Source: Eubacteriales bacterium (lineage in GTDB: Bacteria; Bacillota_A; Clostridia; Christensenellales; Aristaeellaceae). From it: 5,434 nt of DNA. The position numbers and the translations under genes were made by a program. This document shows, one piece after another, positions 4,677 to 5,434 of this stretch; the first letter of the stretch is position 1, and every line of letters starts with the position of its first letter. The DNA is taken from NCBI GenBank assembly GCA_028692205.1, contig JAQUXV010000208.1, positions 1 through 5,434 of the forward strand, given 5' to 3'. The notes beneath the pieces were generated by a model. That model saw only the letters and a program-made list of their open reading frames with translations. It did not search any database and had not been told where the DNA came from.

Positions 4677-5434
4677 TTATCCCTTCACCGCACCGGCGGC
4701 GAGGCTCTTTTGCACCTGTCCGCTCATGGCCAGATAGATCGCCAGCGTCGGGAAGGTGGCGACGACGAGCGCGGCGCCGATCGGGCCCCAATCGGTCTGG
4801 TATTGCCCATACATGCTCTGAATACCGGCCGTGAGTGTTTTGAAGGCTTCCTTACTGATGAAAACCTGCGCGAAAAGCAACTCGTTCCACGATTGTAAGA
4901 ATGTAAAGATCATTACGGTGGAAATGGCGGGCATCAGAATCGGCAGGATAATCCTGAAAAAGATCTGATAGATGCTGGCCCCGTCTATGCAGCCGGCTTC
5001 TTCCAGCTCGTGGGGAATCCCTTCGATAAAGCCGGTGATGATCATGATTCCCATGGGAATGGCAAAGCCGGTGTAGGGGAGAATCAAGGCCAGATGCGTG
5101 CTGATAAGGTGCATTTTGCTGAGCACCAGAAAAAGGGGAAGCAGCGTTGCGTGGATGGGGATCATTAACCCCAGCAGGAAAAATTCCAGCACGATCTTCT
5201 GTCCGCGCCATTTCATGCGCGTAAGCGCGTAAGAAGCCATCAACGAGAAAAGACAGGTGACGATGATGGTTATAGCCGTAACGATAACGCTGTTAAGCAG
5301 GTAAATACCCACTTTTCCGCCGATCAGCGCGCTTTCATAATTGGCAAACAGCCAGTTGTTGGGAAGACCGGCGATGTTACCGCCAAAGATTTCCGTGTTG
5401 TCCTTCAGGGAAAAGGTGAGAAGCCAATAGAGGG
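4677..5434 (-). CDS. Sugar ABC transporter permease, MalG family (5' end beyond window)
   Basis: Inner-membrane channel subunit of a carbohydrate importer (CUT1 type); the sugar is unknown. The frame runs through the right window edge. About 251 residues are visible, starting LYWLLTFSLKDNTE, with the N-terminal helix and start codon missing. The GTG at 5310-5312 is an internal valine, since the 40 codons before it read as the usual SLK...NW...NY extracytoplasmic segment of MalG/UgpE relatives. Further helices follow, then the cytoplasmic EAA loop (EEAGCIDGAS at visible residues 144-153, ending FRIILP), which contacts the ATPase. The protein ends in the familiar SLAAGAVKG form, so the 3' end is complete. 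A MalF-type permease and a binding-protein gene are expected to the right. A hairpin terminator follows at 4578-4614. Confidence 0.93.
   Translation of the reverse strand, partial: LYWLLTFSLKDNTEIFGGNIAGLPNNWLFANYESALIGGKVGIYLLNSVIVTAITIIVTCLFSLMASYALTRMKWRGQKIVLEFFLLGLMIPIHATLLPLFLVLSKMHLISTHLALILPYTGFAIPMGIMIITGFIEGIPHELEEAGCIDGASIYQIFFRIILPILMPAISTVMIFTFLQSWNELLFAQVFISKEAFKTLTAGIQSMYGQYQTDWGPIGAALVVATFPTLAIYLAMSGQVQKSLAAGAVKG

Noticed and set aside
5310..5312. GTG as start of the sugar permease
   Set aside because: The frame upstream is open to the window edge and encodes typical MalG-family sequence (SLK...NW...NYESAL), so this codon is internal.

Overview
The window looks like chromosomal DNA from a fairly GC-rich, Gram-positive-type anaerobe of the Clostridia (a Christensenellales or Oscillospirales-like gut organism is my best guess). 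The grounds are strong purine-rich Shine-Dalgarno sites (GGAGGG, AAAGGAGAG), a lipobox lipoprotein and a secreted partner with no outer-membrane genes in sight, GC-rich codons with AT-rich promoter islands, and MalG-type and NitT/TauT-type ABC transporters. The taxonomic call is inference only.

Layout, left to right. (1) 6-707 (+): ATPase of a NitT/TauT-type ABC importer, the last gene of a cluster that begins left of the window. (2) 736-2268 (-): an orphan multi-pass GT-C (ArnT/PMT-like) glycosyltransferase, convergent with the ATPase. (3) 2269-2503: a divergent AT-rich control region holding an extended -10 promoter for the glycosyltransferase, a TATAAT promoter for the rightward genes, a 9-bp inverted repeat that places TATGGTATA on both strands, and a 13-bp palindrome abutting the rightward -10. 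(4) 2504-4340 (+): a two-gene operon of extracytoplasmic rhodaneses. The first is a lipoprotein with the inactive-plus-active domain layout of thiosulfate/mercaptopyruvate sulfurtransferases. The second is a Sec-secreted protein with two rhodanese domains, both keeping the same cysteine loop. A strong hairpin terminator follows. (5) 4341-4676: 336 nt without a credible gene. It holds that terminator, two diverged copies of a 67-bp direct repeat, and a second, probably bidirectional hairpin with a cUUCGg loop. (6) 4677-5434 (-): a MalG-type sugar ABC permease, cut by the right edge, probably the last gene of a leftward sugar-uptake operon.

The most interesting unit is the rhodanese pair: together three active-type cysteine loops (C252 in the first protein; C109 and C254 in the second) predicted outside the membrane, under what looks like a dedicated promoter. 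A surface sulfur-transfer or sulfane-sulfur (thiosulfate, persulfide, cyanide) handling role is inferred. Neither the sulfur donor nor the acceptor can be read from the sequence. The flanking transporters and glycosyltransferase are on separate transcription units and need not be related.
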